The notes under the pieces are model-generated. The model was given only the letters and a program-made list of their open reading frames with translations, was not told the origin of the DNA and did not search any database. A program made the position numbers and the translations under genes. 64,000 nucleotides of DNA, from the NCBI RefSeq assembly GCF_047495875.1, contig NC_092467.1, forward strand, positions 20,851,066 to 20,915,065, read 5' to 3'. Below, one piece after another: positions 1-11,480 of this stretch; position 1 is the first letter of the stretch, and the number at the start of each line of letters is the position of its first letter. The stretch is from Pithys albifrons albifrons. Its lineage: Eukaryota > Chordata > Aves > Passeriformes > Thamnophilidae.

Positions 1-1924
1 TCCCTTAATGGCTTTGTCAGATCTGAAAGGATTTCTTTGTTCTTCCCTCATGACCTGCCCCTGCTATTTAGTAATGTGCAACTTGAGGATTCACAACACA
101 CTGAACCTTATGTTGGGCAGCCAAGAAAAATAAAAAGCAAAACGAGTCAGAAATTACACAAACCCATGTGAAATATAGTTATCCAGTGGCCTGTGTATAC
201 TTCTAAATAGGCTGAAACACTGGGAGCAATAAGAAGACAAGGAAGAACTACAGTGCAGGAAATAATGGTGGGTGCATGACAGGATGTAGACAGAAAATGA
301 TCAATAAATTTCAGGCAGTAGGAGAATTGAGAAAAATAAATTTTAAGTATTATAATAATAAGAGTAATTTCAGATGATGGCATCACTGAATTCATATCAG
401 GCTTAAGGGGCAAAGCCTCAGATGTTATAACTTATCATTTTAGCGCTAAAGTCAAAAGAGCTATGACAATTTATGCAAGCTGAGGATCTACTCCTCAGTA
501 GCTCAAATGTAGCTTCTGTGCACTGCTGAGCCAGTACACTAGCAAGCTGTTCCTGGCTCTCATTGCCACAGTATATATGCTCACCACCTCTTTTACCAAG
601 TAAATAAACAAACAATGTTCTCCAAAAGAGATTCTGCAATTGAAGAGCTTTAAGAATCAAAACAAAACAAACAAACAAAAAAAAATCCACATGAAGATCA
701 ATGAAATTAATAAAAAGAGTCTGCTTAGGGCAAAAAACATGCTGAAATTGAAGGATTTCTTTTAAGAGCAAAGAGATAATATCCACAGAACACAGTGGAT
801 ATGTTATCATCATCATGAAAAAATATTGATTTGCGTGCCTACCAGCTAAGCTAAACAGTTGGTGGGTTACAAAAATATGCAAGAAAAAAACACAGTTCCC
901 TCTTCTCATTTGATAGGAATCATAAGCTTAGAAAGTTCAGAACTCAACTGCCTTTTCTGTGATTCTGAAATGTGTCAAGTAATGCTGAAATAGATCTAGA
1001 GTATTCCCTTCAGCTCTGTTCACAAAATGTCCTAGTCTCAGCTGCATCATTTGATGTATTGCATTGACAGAAGATTGTCTTGAAAGACAAATCATTAGTG
1101 TACTCCAGCATTTGTGAACAGAATTGAATTTAAGAAAAAAAAGAAATTATTAATATTGCTGCAATCCAAAAGCTGCAAAATGTCCTTTAACTATTGACTT
1201 AGACATAGATTCAGTATCAAAAGGTAATTTCTATGTTTACCTATCATACCTTGTTCTATTCATTATATTTCTCTACTTACCTGCTGCAGGTATATATGTT
1301 TTATCAGATACTGGATCACTTGTATGGGCCTGATCTACACTACTGTGGTATCTTTCTGTCCATATAATAAAAAATCTTTCACTGAAATGACTGTCAGAAT
1401 TTTTTAGTCCCTTCTTCTTACTTCCCACATGGATTCAATTTCAAATTTATAGGTTAAATATTTTTTTCACTAGTAGTCTAAAAAGTTGTCCTGATATTAA
1501 ATCTGATTTTTTTCTATTTTCCAAATTATATTATTAGACTGCAGTCTAAAGACCAACAATAATTAGGTTCCACAGAGCTGGGGGCAAGATTGGAAAATAA
1601 CATTTAGACTCTGCTACTTTGAAACATAATGTTGTGAACTGTTTCTTCAAATTCTAAAAGTAAAATTATAGACCTCACTTGAGTGATGCTGAATTATCCC
1701 TATGGAGACTTGTACATAAGGCTAGTGATAAATATCTCTTTAATGCTGTAAATATATTTTTTTTCTTTCTCTACCCTCTGTATTACCTCCTGTCATGGTC
1801 TTACATCAACAAGCTTCAGGAGACTCTAGTTGGTGGAGTTCAGAGTTTCCACAGTTATTGAGTTATTGCTGCCATTGCATCAAAACCTGGAGAGACTCAT
1901 CTGAACACTGGGTTGTGTAGCAGT
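1..1924. other. AT-rich unique DNA, no gene recognised
   Basis: No recognisable gene or repeat family. An A/C-rich tract (CAAAA/CAAA units) lies near 655-690. The longest open frame of the whole window (163 codons) is on the minus strand at 418-909. Its translation is hydrophobic and F/L-rich, as AT-rich noncoding DNA tends to give, and shows no domain I know. Its terminal half is not supported by splice sites or a polyadenylation context. I treat it as chance. Confidence 0.6.
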
Positions 1925-2255
1925 GCTGAGGTCCAAGAAAAGTCATCTTAGTTGAAAAAGTACAGAGCAAGGCTGCAAGAAGGATCAAGAGACTGGGGAG
2001 CCTGCTTTGCAATATTTTGAAAGAGTCAGAATTATTTAGCTGAGCAAAACAACTGAAGTTTGCAAGCACATATGATTGCTATCTAAAACTCACATTGTAG
2101 GAGTAAATATTGAGCAGTGATATTGTAAGCTAAAGGACAATGCTGTCACTAGGAAAAAAATGGTGATGACTGTAAATGTATCTAACTGGAAGCGAGACAG
2201 TTTTAAACTATTAGAAAAATGTGTTTCTGGAATTGCCTTCTAAATGAAAGAACAC
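1925..2255 (+). repeat. Ancient CR1 LINE fragment (ORF2 C-terminal region)
   Basis: Highly diverged piece of a CR1 non-LTR retrotransposon in sense orientation. In one frame, from about 1949, it reads LVEKVQSKAARRIKRLGSL, which matches the conserved LEKVQ-R-A-R-I-GLE-L stretch near the C-terminus of CR1 ORF2, downstream of the reverse transcriptase core. The DNA continues with CR1-like segments: 'catatgattgctatct' near 2069, 'taagctaaaggacaatg' near 2127, and a 'gtttctggaattgccttc' stretch near 2223 matching the CR1 'gttctggaacagccttcc' motif. Frameshifts and stops make it dead. The pattern is that of an old amniote CR1 lineage rather than a young avian subfamily. Ends are uncertain by about 20-30 bases. 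Confidence 0.75.
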
Positions 2256-2532
2256 AGAAGTTAGAACTCAGGAATTAGTTGCCTCAATAATTATGGTGTT
2301 AATTATTTATTCTTTCAGTATTTCCAAATGTCATTATCAGTTCTTGTTCTTACTGTGTACTTTGAATGATGAATCTACATTTATCATGAAAATGACACAG
2401 AAAAGTCATTTTCAAGAAGTTATTTGTCTTGTCTAGGAACCCTGGATATGAATAGTGTTTTGAAAACTCGAAACTGAAATATGGAGCATATTAAGATACA
2501 CTCTGCATCTTACCTGTCATATTATAGCGTTT
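2256..2532. other. Spacer between CR1 pieces
   Basis: AT-rich sequence with nothing recognised. It may contain decayed CR1 3' sequence belonging to the upstream copy. Confidence 0.4.
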
Positions 2533-2638
2533 GAGCAATCTGGTTTAGTGGAAGGTCCCTATCCATGTCAGAGGGTTAAAACGAGATGATCTTTAAGGTC
2601 CCTTCAAACTCAAGCCATTCTATGATTCTATGATTTCT
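2533..2638 (+). repeat. CR1 LINE, short 3'-terminal fragment
   Basis: About 105 bp of the CR1 3' UTR. It opens with 'gagcaatctggtttagtgga' (CR1 consensus gagcaacctggtctagtgga) and carries the diagnostic 'gatgatctttaaggtccctt' block. It ends with two copies of the octamer-like tail ('attctatg') at about 2619-2635, the typical avian CR1 3' end. Severe 5' truncation is normal for CR1. It is less diverged than the copy at 1925-2255, so it is probably a separate, younger insertion. It is noncoding. Confidence 0.93.
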
Positions 2639-5600
2639 GACAGACTCAATAGATTCTTTTCATATTTGTAATTGACTGAAGATTGTTTCAAAAAGTTGGT
2701 CCCTTCAACATTCCAAGCCCCAGTGGACCACAAGTTGTTTGCTTCCTTCATACTTTCATATCTTTTGACAAAACTGTGTGCAAATTATAAACTAGCATTA
2801 CCTATTTTAAAATGAGGCTCAACAGGATGAGGATAGTGATATAAGTGAATTACTATGATGAGCATATTGAATTACTACATCTGATTTCAAATGATCTTTT
2901 ATTCCCCTCATTATTTCTAAACAGCCTTCAGAAACTATCAACAAATATATATATTCTTAGATTAGCTCTTGAGAACAGAAATGTGCCTGCACCTGGGCCT
3001 TTCTTCTATTGAATATCTATTAATGAAAACAAAAGTTGGGGACATAACTATCATCTGCAGCTGGCTGAGAAAATTCACTAGAAATCAGTATTTAGAACTT
3101 TCTTTTTCAATTTCTTATTGCAAGTAGTCAAGCATCACTAATTTTCTTCTTCATTTCTTACTGCTCAGTCTATGCGTAGATATACTCCATTTTCTCTCCT
3201 AAAGCAAGCTTCACTTTAAAGCAGTTAGAGCTTTACAGATTTCTTTTATCTTTTCCAATTGATTAAAGAAGAATGTGCCCCTTCAGGAATACAAGGGTGC
3301 ATTTTAATTTTATGCAGACCTTTAGGCATCAGTCGTCAACGTCTGTTCTGTGAAAATATCAGCTTTATAAAGAAAGAGAAAATAGTTGCAGGTGAGCTGT
3401 AAGTTTCAAAATGTAATTCCACTAGAGTCTGTCCTTTGGGCAGGCAGCTATATGGTAGATATTACCTTATAATCCTGACTAGACAGAGAACTTAAATAAT
3501 GACAATTATTTAGTCCTTCACCTGTTTAGCAAAGGCTTTAAGCACATTGTTCAAGAAAGGCTCGGGATTTGATAAAAATTCAGCAGAAAACATATCATAA
3601 ATGAAAATACATTAAAATATAATAACTTGAAAGAATTAGAGCATTACATTTGAAAGACATCCATTCAGATAGAATTATTGCAAGAAATACCAACTTAAAG
3701 AATTTTGCAAAGGTTTTCGAAGATATAACCTCTAGAGTTTTAAAAAGTTCCATAATTCTGGGCCTATGTTCTTTTATCCCCAGCTGTAAATAAACTTTAA
3801 TAAAAAAGTAAGTGTCAATAATCTGAAACCTATTTTTTAACCTGTCTTCTGCACAACCCTGACGTCTACAGTAATGATCTTCCTCAGATGGAACACAGCT
3901 GATCAGGGTCATTCACAGATAAACGTATTTCAGAGGATTTTCCCCCCTCTATCTCAGTTTGAAATTCTTATCCTATAATGGTGTGTCCTTGCAGAAAATG
4001 CTTTTCACTCCCAACTTTTCATTTATTTGTGTCTGGTTGTACAGTTTTACTAGAAACTTTCTATTTCAAACATATAATCTTTCATTTACATATCTACAAC
4101 TGTACAAGTATTAGTGTACAAATTAGGATTTATTTAGGATGGAAAAGACCTTAAATACCACTTCATAAAGAATTTTAAAGGAGTTTGCCTCAAAGTTGCT
4201 TTTATTCCATTTTATTTTAGTTACAGAAAGAACGTTTTAGCAGCATTGCCATCTTTTCCAAAAGACACGAGGCAACTATGATCATGCTGTTAATAAGTCT
4301 TCCTGCCATTTGCTCTGTGAGTGAATTTTGTGTTTGACTGGTCATTTCTTACTTCTTTAGATAAGACTTTATAAAGATTAAAAAAAAATTGAAAAATTAC
4401 AATGCTGCTCTAAGTTGATTTTGAAGACTAATGAACTGTAGCAAAGAAAGAAGAGAATGCTGTCATATTGTGAAAGTTCCCAGCAGAATCTGAATTATCT
4501 CAGAAGTTGGTCAGTTGAGATATGGTGCAAGTTTCTAATTTCTAAACTTTTCAGGTGTTTTAGTGATTACTCAGAAATCCCAAGCTTGCAAATCCAAAAT
4601 TTACAATATTCCATTTCCTTTATTTATTCACAAATAATGTTTAAGATAGAAATTGTGAATAAAAATTCACAATCTGGCAGTATTTGTCTAATTTTATCCA
4701 GAAACTAGACACAAATGTAAGATCTGAAAGGTTTGGTCTGCATCTCTGTCCCCTTTCCCACCCATGTTTGCTCAGGCATCTGCCCTTTTGCAGTCCCTGT
4801 CAGTAGCTTTTCCCCAAACTCTGGGCACAGGCATTGCTTAGTCAGGGCCATTGTAAAAATATCACAAGTTGGAACACAGACTTCTTTCTGTTTTAACTTG
4901 CTTTATATGTTCAGCATTACTGCATTTTTTTCCTTTTTCTTCAAAAACTTTATTGTTCCATTTGGAATGAACTTCTCCCAAACAAAATATACTTTTTTTT
5001 CATGGTAGGGACTTTGATATTTCAAAGTTGCAGTGATGCTCTAGAAAGACATGACCAATCTTTTCTGAAATGTGATTAGCAAGAGAAGAAGCTCTGAATG
5101 TTGCTGTTTCCCAAAAGACTACCAGCAAGACAGGAGTTGTCACAGAAGACATCTTGGATTTCCAGCAACTGCATTTTAAAGCTTTTAAAGTTTCATTTTC
5201 TCTTTAAAATGCTTCTCTGAACGTTACCTATGCCCAGAGGAACAGTTTAAAAATGAAAAACAGGTTTTTAGAGCTTCAATTGCAGCCACAGGGGACTGTG
5301 TATTCTTCCACTGTTGCTTTGCTCTAGTATTATGCCTCTATTAGCTCAAAATATAAAGGCTTGATAATACAGGCCCCTTTGGAATGCCTAAGATTAACAA
5401 TGAGACTTTCAGCTTGGAGGACCTGCAGTATTGTTTATTTGACATCAGCTACATCAATTGTACAAAATTTCTCTTTTCCTGCAGGAAAAAAGTCCTAATC
5501 AAAACTATGAATATTGTTTTTATTGAATTTAGACAATTTGAAAAAGTCAGATAAAGTTTTTAACCATTTGCTTGTAATCAGGGATGCATGTTATTGTTAT

Positions 5601-6704
5601 CAACCCCCCTTTTTTTAGTTGAATCTTATCCTATTTTTCCTTCTGTCTCTTTTGAGTTTTACAACAGATGAAAGAGGCCCTTAGCAAATATTTCCATATC
5701 ATTTCCTTGTCAAGTAATTCAGGTTGCATGGACTTTATCACTGCATGTGTAGTGTCTAGAAAAAAATCCAGCACATTTAATAACTTTATTTATCAAAAAC
5801 ACTGAGGTAAGTTATGACAATACTACTCATTTTAGTATGGAGTGCTGGATAATACTCTACCATAACAGGTTAATGACTAAGTGCTTGAAATACACTACTA
5901 TGTCTGTACAATGTCTCTCAAAAGCATGTCAGCTTGTGAAAGGTGTATATGCAGTGAATTCACACTCCTTATTACAGAGAGATAATGCTCAGTAAAAATA
6001 CAGTTAGTACATCAACAAGGGTTCCAGCATACCAATCTATATATTGAATTCTATATTTTCTGAGAAAATTCATAAACTTATTTCAAGAGCTGGGGAATGC
6101 CTGTTAAGCACTGAAAATATTCCAGTCCTTCAGTCCAAATATCAATGTTCAAATACTCAATAGACTTTGGTGCAGAATTATATTTAGATTTTCAAAATAG
6201 GTCTGTCACTCTCTGTTTTCCAACAGAAAAATGTTCACTGCTTTTGTTACATTTTTCTGGTCTGGATGTTTCATTCATCTTCCAAAGTATTCTCTGTTTC
6301 TCAAGGTCTCAAGGGGAAAAAAAGAAAGCTAATTTAGGATACCCCTAAAGCTTAAGTATTTGTTGGTAGGCATACAAGCTTGTCATTATGGATGCATAAT
6401 AACCTTGCTGGTAATTATAGCTGACTATGCCAGTGGCTCAGCGTTAGGAAGAATATCTCTAATGGTAGCTTCTAGAAAGTCTCTGACCTCAGATTTACTC
6501 ATTTGATCAATTATTTTCCTTCAGATTAAAAGATAAAGAGACAGATCCAATTCAAACATGTCCAAAAGGTTTCTTTGTCTTTACCTTTGTCCTGAGACAA
6601 TCCATAGGGGACCACACTGAAAGAGGTGAGTGTTCAGTTGGAACATGTGTATCATATACGTATGATGTAACAGAGGGACTTGGGGATCACATATTCCTTT
6701 TCTC
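2639..6704. other. AT-rich unique DNA, no gene recognised
   Basis: About 4 kb without a recognisable gene, tandem repeat or young transposon. Open frames are at most about 105 codons and lack splice context. A short imperfect palindrome (ATCATA / TATGAT around TACG) lies at 6651-6666. Confidence 0.55.
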
Positions 6705-6880
6705 TAAAGCCTGAAGGAACCCCTGTGATCACTTAATCTGACCTCTTGTTTAAAGGAAAACATAGGGTTTTGCTGATTTAATTCCCATTTGAACAACAGG
6801 TTATTTTTAGGAAAAAATCTAATATTTATTGAAAGATTTATATTAATCAAGTTATGCACCACAACTTTATTTTTTAGCCG
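6705..6880 (-). repeat. Ancient CR1 LINE 3' fragment, antisense
   Basis: The plus strand reads 'aatctgacctcttgtttaaa' near 6737, followed by sequence resembling the known antisense consensus of an old amniote CR1 ('...tagtctgacctcctgtataacacaggccatagaac... attccc.tttgaac... ttttagaaaaacatccaatcttgattt'). The segments 'aattcccatttgaacaacag' near 6780 and 'tttaggaaaaaatctaatat' near 6807 follow in the right order and spacing. The element therefore lies on the minus strand with its 3' end near 6705. It is badly decayed and noncoding. The exact subfamily cannot be assigned by eye. Confidence 0.65.
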
Positions 6881-7094
6881 TTAATTGTCTGTACTATTAA
6901 AAATGTGTATGTTGTATCTAGACCAAATATCTAGCTCAAGCCTCCAGAATGTGTCACTTCCTCAGATCCAGTGTCTTCAACTGTCAATATTTGGTTCCTT
7001 CTGTAAATATTTATAAATTGTGGCAAATATGAAATACAGAGCCTATTAGAGTCAGTTCTTTGAAAAACTATAATGTCATTTTCCTAGTCCTGGA

Positions 7095-7967
7095 ATAGTT
7101 TCATAGCATAACATAAGATGCAAATGACCTCTGGGAGTCATTTGGCCTGATCTGACAGCTCAGAGTAGAGGTAATCTGTATCAGATTGCCACAGATGGGT
7201 TGTGAAGATCTCAAGGGATGGAGATTCCACAATGACTCTGTACTCCTATTTCAGGTTTTGGTAGCTTCCTTCTGATTTTTTTTTCTAATATCTTCTCAAT
7301 ATTTCTCATGTTGTAATTTGTGTCCATCCATCTCATCCTATCATGGTGCACTTCTGAGAAGAATTTCATCTTCTCCATGGCCTTCTATGTAGCTGAAGAC
7401 AGTAATAAGATCCTCCTTCACTATCTCATTAAGAGAATGGTCTCTCAACCTTTATTCCACATAATATATGTTCCATCTTTTTGTCCCTCTGATGGACATC
7501 AAAATTGGACATAATACTCCAGATGCAGTCTTGCAAGTGTTGAGAAGAGGCAGATGCCCTTCCCCTGCTGAAAATACTTTTGCTAATATAGTTGGATTTG
7601 TTTGCCACAAGGATGTACTACAGATTCATCTGCTTGTCTACTGGGATATTCCATGTCCTTTCCTCCAAACCTGCTTTCTATCCGTTTGGCATCCAGCATA
7701 TACTGTTGCATGCTTTCTACTATTCCTGGTGCAGAACTTTACACTTACCTTTACGAGAGTCTTCTCAGTCCATTTCTGCGTCTTCAGATTATTGAGGTCC
7801 CTCTTCATAGCAGCTTTGCCCTCCATTGTATTGGCAGCTCTTCACAGTCTCTTCTTGCTGAGTGTATATTTTGTCTAATCTTTATTCAAGATATTGAACA
7901 GTATCTACCTCATCTATTTACCACAATAAAACAGCATTTACATGTGTTTCCTCTGCACTGTTTGTGA
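7095..7967 (-). repeat. CR1 LINE, 5'-truncated copy with ORF2 remnant
   Basis: About 870 bp of CR1 lies antisense to the given strand, with its 3' end near 7095 and its truncated 5' end near 7967. Landmarks on the plus strand follow CR1 antisense order: 'gatggagattccacaatgac' (7218), 'aatttgtgtccatccatctc' (7315), 'ataagatcctcctt' (7405), 'ggacataatactccagatgc' (7507), 'tttgccacaaggatg' (7600), 'cagaactttacacttacctt' (7732) and 'attgaggtccctcttcatag' (7791). On the minus strand a frame over 7638-7826 includes KWTEKTLVKVSVKF. It corresponds to the conserved W-x-x-x-x-L-M-K-F-N-x-x-K-C region at the C-terminal side of CR1 reverse transcriptase. Stops and frameshifts inactivate it. The overlapping plus-strand open frames are antisense artefacts. 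Confidence 0.92.
7638..7826 (-). pseudogene. Remnant of CR1 ORF2 reverse transcriptase C-terminal region
   Basis: A 62-codon open stretch inside the minus-strand CR1 copy. It retains the residue pattern that follows the RT catalytic domain in CR1 ORF2: D-L-N-N-L then K-W-T-E-K-T-L-V-K-V, equivalent to D-L-x-x-L then W-A-x-x-N-L-M-K-F. The YADD catalytic motif should lie just upstream in the element (higher window coordinates) and is not preserved here. It is not expressed as an independent gene, so the methionine start has no meaning. Confidence 0.75.
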
Positions 7968-10900
7968 ACTATGTCATCCTTCTTTAATGGAGGATGCTGA
8001 AAGTAAAAGAAGTGTTTCTGAAGAGGTAAGATTAATGCAAAATAACTGTCTATGCTGACCAAGAATCTCATTCACATATGTACTGTATTTGCATTTTGTT
8101 AAGTGAAATCAGGTACAGCTACTTATTTCTTATAATGCCAATCCTTTTCCATTGTTAATACATCTTGGATGTGCATTATCTTTCTACATTCAGCTTCAAA
8201 AGCTAAGAGAATCACACAGTATCAGCAACCTATCTTTTTCATTATTTAAAATGTCTCAGCCTTTGGAACAGTTGTAGAAGTTTTTTTATTTTTTCTTTCT
8301 ATTACATTGATCAAAGGTTTTAATAGCAGTGCTATGGATCTTAGTAGAAGTATTTGATGGTTCTTGTAGTCTTACAGAAACATTTAAATGTGTTTGTTCT
8401 CTACCTCTTAGTCAAAGTGCCAGCTAGAACCAAGGCTTATAAATGACCAAATGCATTACATCGTCAGTACTTTATTTCAAACATTTCTCATTTCATGAGA
8501 GCTTTCTGCCTTTCTTCACTCTCAAGAGTGTATCTTAGAATACTTTCCAATTATATTATTAATTAGCTTCCGAAGACAGGAAAAGGAAGTTATCAATTAG
8601 GTTAGGAAAATAAAATTAGCCACTTTAGAAATACATCCAGTCATGTTGATGTATCATGGAGAAACCACACAGTGACTAAGTACTTGTGACATACCTAAAT
8701 TACCATCCTTTCCTTGTGGTTCTCTCATTCAACACATTCTACTTCTTCATTGCATTATTATGAATAAACAGTCAGGTCACAACAATGTGTGGAAAGGCTC
8801 AGCTCAGTTTCTAATGAACCATCAGACTTTTATGATAATATTATTTTTATTATCACTGTGTATTGTCTCACAATCTAGCTGCTTTTTTTTTTTTAGGTGA
8901 GGACTTGATCCTTATGCAGGATTATGTGTGGATGTAGGAAAACATCAGGATAGATTTGTGCTGAATTAGTATATTCCTTTTTGTGACCAGGATGTTGCAA
9001 AATCTTGTTGTGGTAAGACTTCTTTGGTCACTTTGAATTAGCAACATACGTGAAACGAGTTGATAACTGCAGATCACACTTTACACTATAGGAACAGTGC
9101 CCTTTGGAGGACATTTCTGAAGGCAACTCTACATTTTTACTATTAAGGAGTACTATTTAAAAACACAGAGTCATATTCAGCGAATGTCAAACCATCAGGC
9201 AGTAGGTGGCTATTTACCACCTCTTGCTTGTGCTGATTTCCAATGTGCTACATATCATGTTTTTATGCTATACCATAAAGTGTGCTAGATGCCATCATGA
9301 ATGATTTCTTTAGTTCATCATAGCAAATACCTGTCTAACCCTACAAATATTTTCCTCCTGGAGGCAAATCACGCAGTTCATATTAAAAAATTCTTTAATT
9401 TCAGCAATATTAATTATAGAACAAGTATAAAATAAAAGTTCAAAATGTTTTTCTACATTACCGATTTCAACAGCATACAGCATATGTAACATTAAGAATA
9501 ATCTCAGAACAGTAGAATTAACAATCAGGAATAAAGAGCTTTGTAGCTGTTTCTTTATTGAGATTTTTTCTGCAGTTGCTGCATCTACTGTAGCTTTTTC
9601 AAATAACGATACAATTTGTTCACTGAAGTATGTCTAATTATATGTAGAGCACTGAGCAACTACAAATATGGATATTTGTATAATGTTTTGATGATTAAAA
9701 CCCCCTCTTGTTCTTGATGTGCAAAATCATATAAAATTATTTCATATATGCGATGTTCTAAAATAGGTTTAATTGGAGACTGATTTTACAGATTCAGAGG
9801 GTATTGCCATATTTGAGTTTCATAATTAACTTGGATAGAAGAGTCCATATGGCAGATGAGCAATATTTAATAAAAATAGCTGGTTTGACATAGAAAGAAG
9901 TGATATTATTTTGGAGAGATTAGTGCATTACATAATTCATGATTTTATAGAAGATATAGAGTTATGCCTAGAAACTGGTTTTTGTTTAGATCCTACCCAA
10001 GGTATGCCACAGTTACAGTAATGAATAATGCAGATAACATGGTGCCCTTAGTGAACTATAGAGCAGAAAAAGCAGCTGACTATCAGAAAGAGCTCATTAA
10101 GAAAAAAAAAAAATAAATACAAGCAAAGCACGTTACCTTGATGCAGAAACAGAAAAGACAGATTCTACTCCACAACTAATTTGTAAAAATGAGGTTGCAA
10201 AATTTCGAGTTCCTAAAGCCTTTAGGCAAATGCAGAGCTAATTAAATAAAAAATGATCTCTGTTCCATAGTTTTCAGATGAAGTGGTAAGATATTTCATC
10301 ATGAAAGTTTATGTAATTCAAATGTGGGCCATCAGCAGTATAGTACTTCTAAAAATGAAACCATGTCTGAGAAAGACACAATGAGTCTGACTCATTATAA
10401 CATTGCTGTTTGCAACTCCAGGATGTAGTTAAGATGGTGTCAGCAGTTTTATTATATAACTTATTTTCGGTTGTTTATTACTTAGCTATGAAAATTTACT
10501 TCAGGCTAAATCTGAGTGCACAAGATTTCAGGTATTATATTTTTTTAATAAGTTTGACTATTTTAAACTTTGACTAATGTATTTATGATTGGAAAAATCT
10601 GTTTTCTGTGAAAGGTGCTGAATTTACAATCTTCTTTCAATTTAAAGCATTATTGGTAAACTTACTCTGCACCATCAAATTTTTTCAGCTTGTAGCTTTC
10701 CAAATTTTTTAAAAGCGATCATCAGATCCATTCAAGCCTTGTCAAAGAGGAAAATTGTGGTGGCTGAAATTAATATGTAAATAATGAATCCAAAAACCTT
10801 ACTCTAAAACTAAAAGTATGTATAGAGCTACAGCTTAAAATTGATTAGCTCATACACTATGTAAATTCACACCTCAGTGCATCTCTTGGCAACTAGTTTT

Positions 10901-11159
10901 CTGTCTGTTCCCTAATTCACTCTATCTGGTACTGCATGGTCTTAATTTTCCTGTGCCTACAAACTATGAAAAATCTACAAAATATTTCATCACTGTGTCA
11001 TCTGAGTAAACCCCCAAAAGACTGTAAAAATGTCACTAATTTAGAAATGGTAGATCATGTTCTATGTAATCCAATGACAGGGAAAATCTTCATGTTAGAT
11101 ATCAAAAAAGACTTGCACTGGAGGCACAGCTTTGATGTTTTCAGAGATAGGCTTTAACC
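7968..11159. other. AT-rich unique DNA, no gene recognised
   Basis: About 3.2 kb of AT-rich sequence. It holds only short homopolymer runs (T11 near 8883, A12 near 10103) and no open frame with a recognisable product. Confidence 0.55.
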
Positions 11160-11480
11160 ACAGCCAGGCCCTTTTACTTTTTCAGTGCCACAGGCTGTGA
11201 GTGGCTCTCTAGGGCTGCTGTGTGGGGTGAAGAAGGCAGACACCGAGTACCACTGCCAGGAAGGCAGCAATGCACTGCTGAGAGGATGGTGATGTGCCAG
11301 TTCTGGCATACTCATCAGCAGGTGCTGACTTAGCTTCTGGCACACTGTCAGTTTGCATCCTGAAGAGATGCAGATAACTTCTGGGGACCCCTTGAAATAC
11401 TTGTAATTTAAAAGTGGTGTCCCAGGCATGGTACTACAAACACTAAAGGCTTTCTTGCCAATCCAACCAACACCGTTTAA
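11160..11480. other. G+C-richer island of unknown origin
   Basis: Composition rises clearly above the flanks between about 11160 and 11400. The minus strand is open for 110 codons (11154-11486) with a P/S/H/C-containing translation unlike the F/I/K-rich chance frames around it. I see no signal peptide, known domain, splice acceptor or poly(A) tail. It could be a decayed retrocopy, an old LTR fragment or a noncoding conserved block. No function is assigned. Confidence 0.3.

Noticed and set aside
4133..4190. Weak CR1-like wording ('ggatggaaaagaccttaaat')
   Set aside because: Too short and no supporting CR1 sequence on either side.
7468..7967. Overlapping plus-strand open frames of 121 and 136 codons
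   Set aside because: They lie antisense within a CR1 LINE copy. The landmarks of the CR1 complement explain the sequence.
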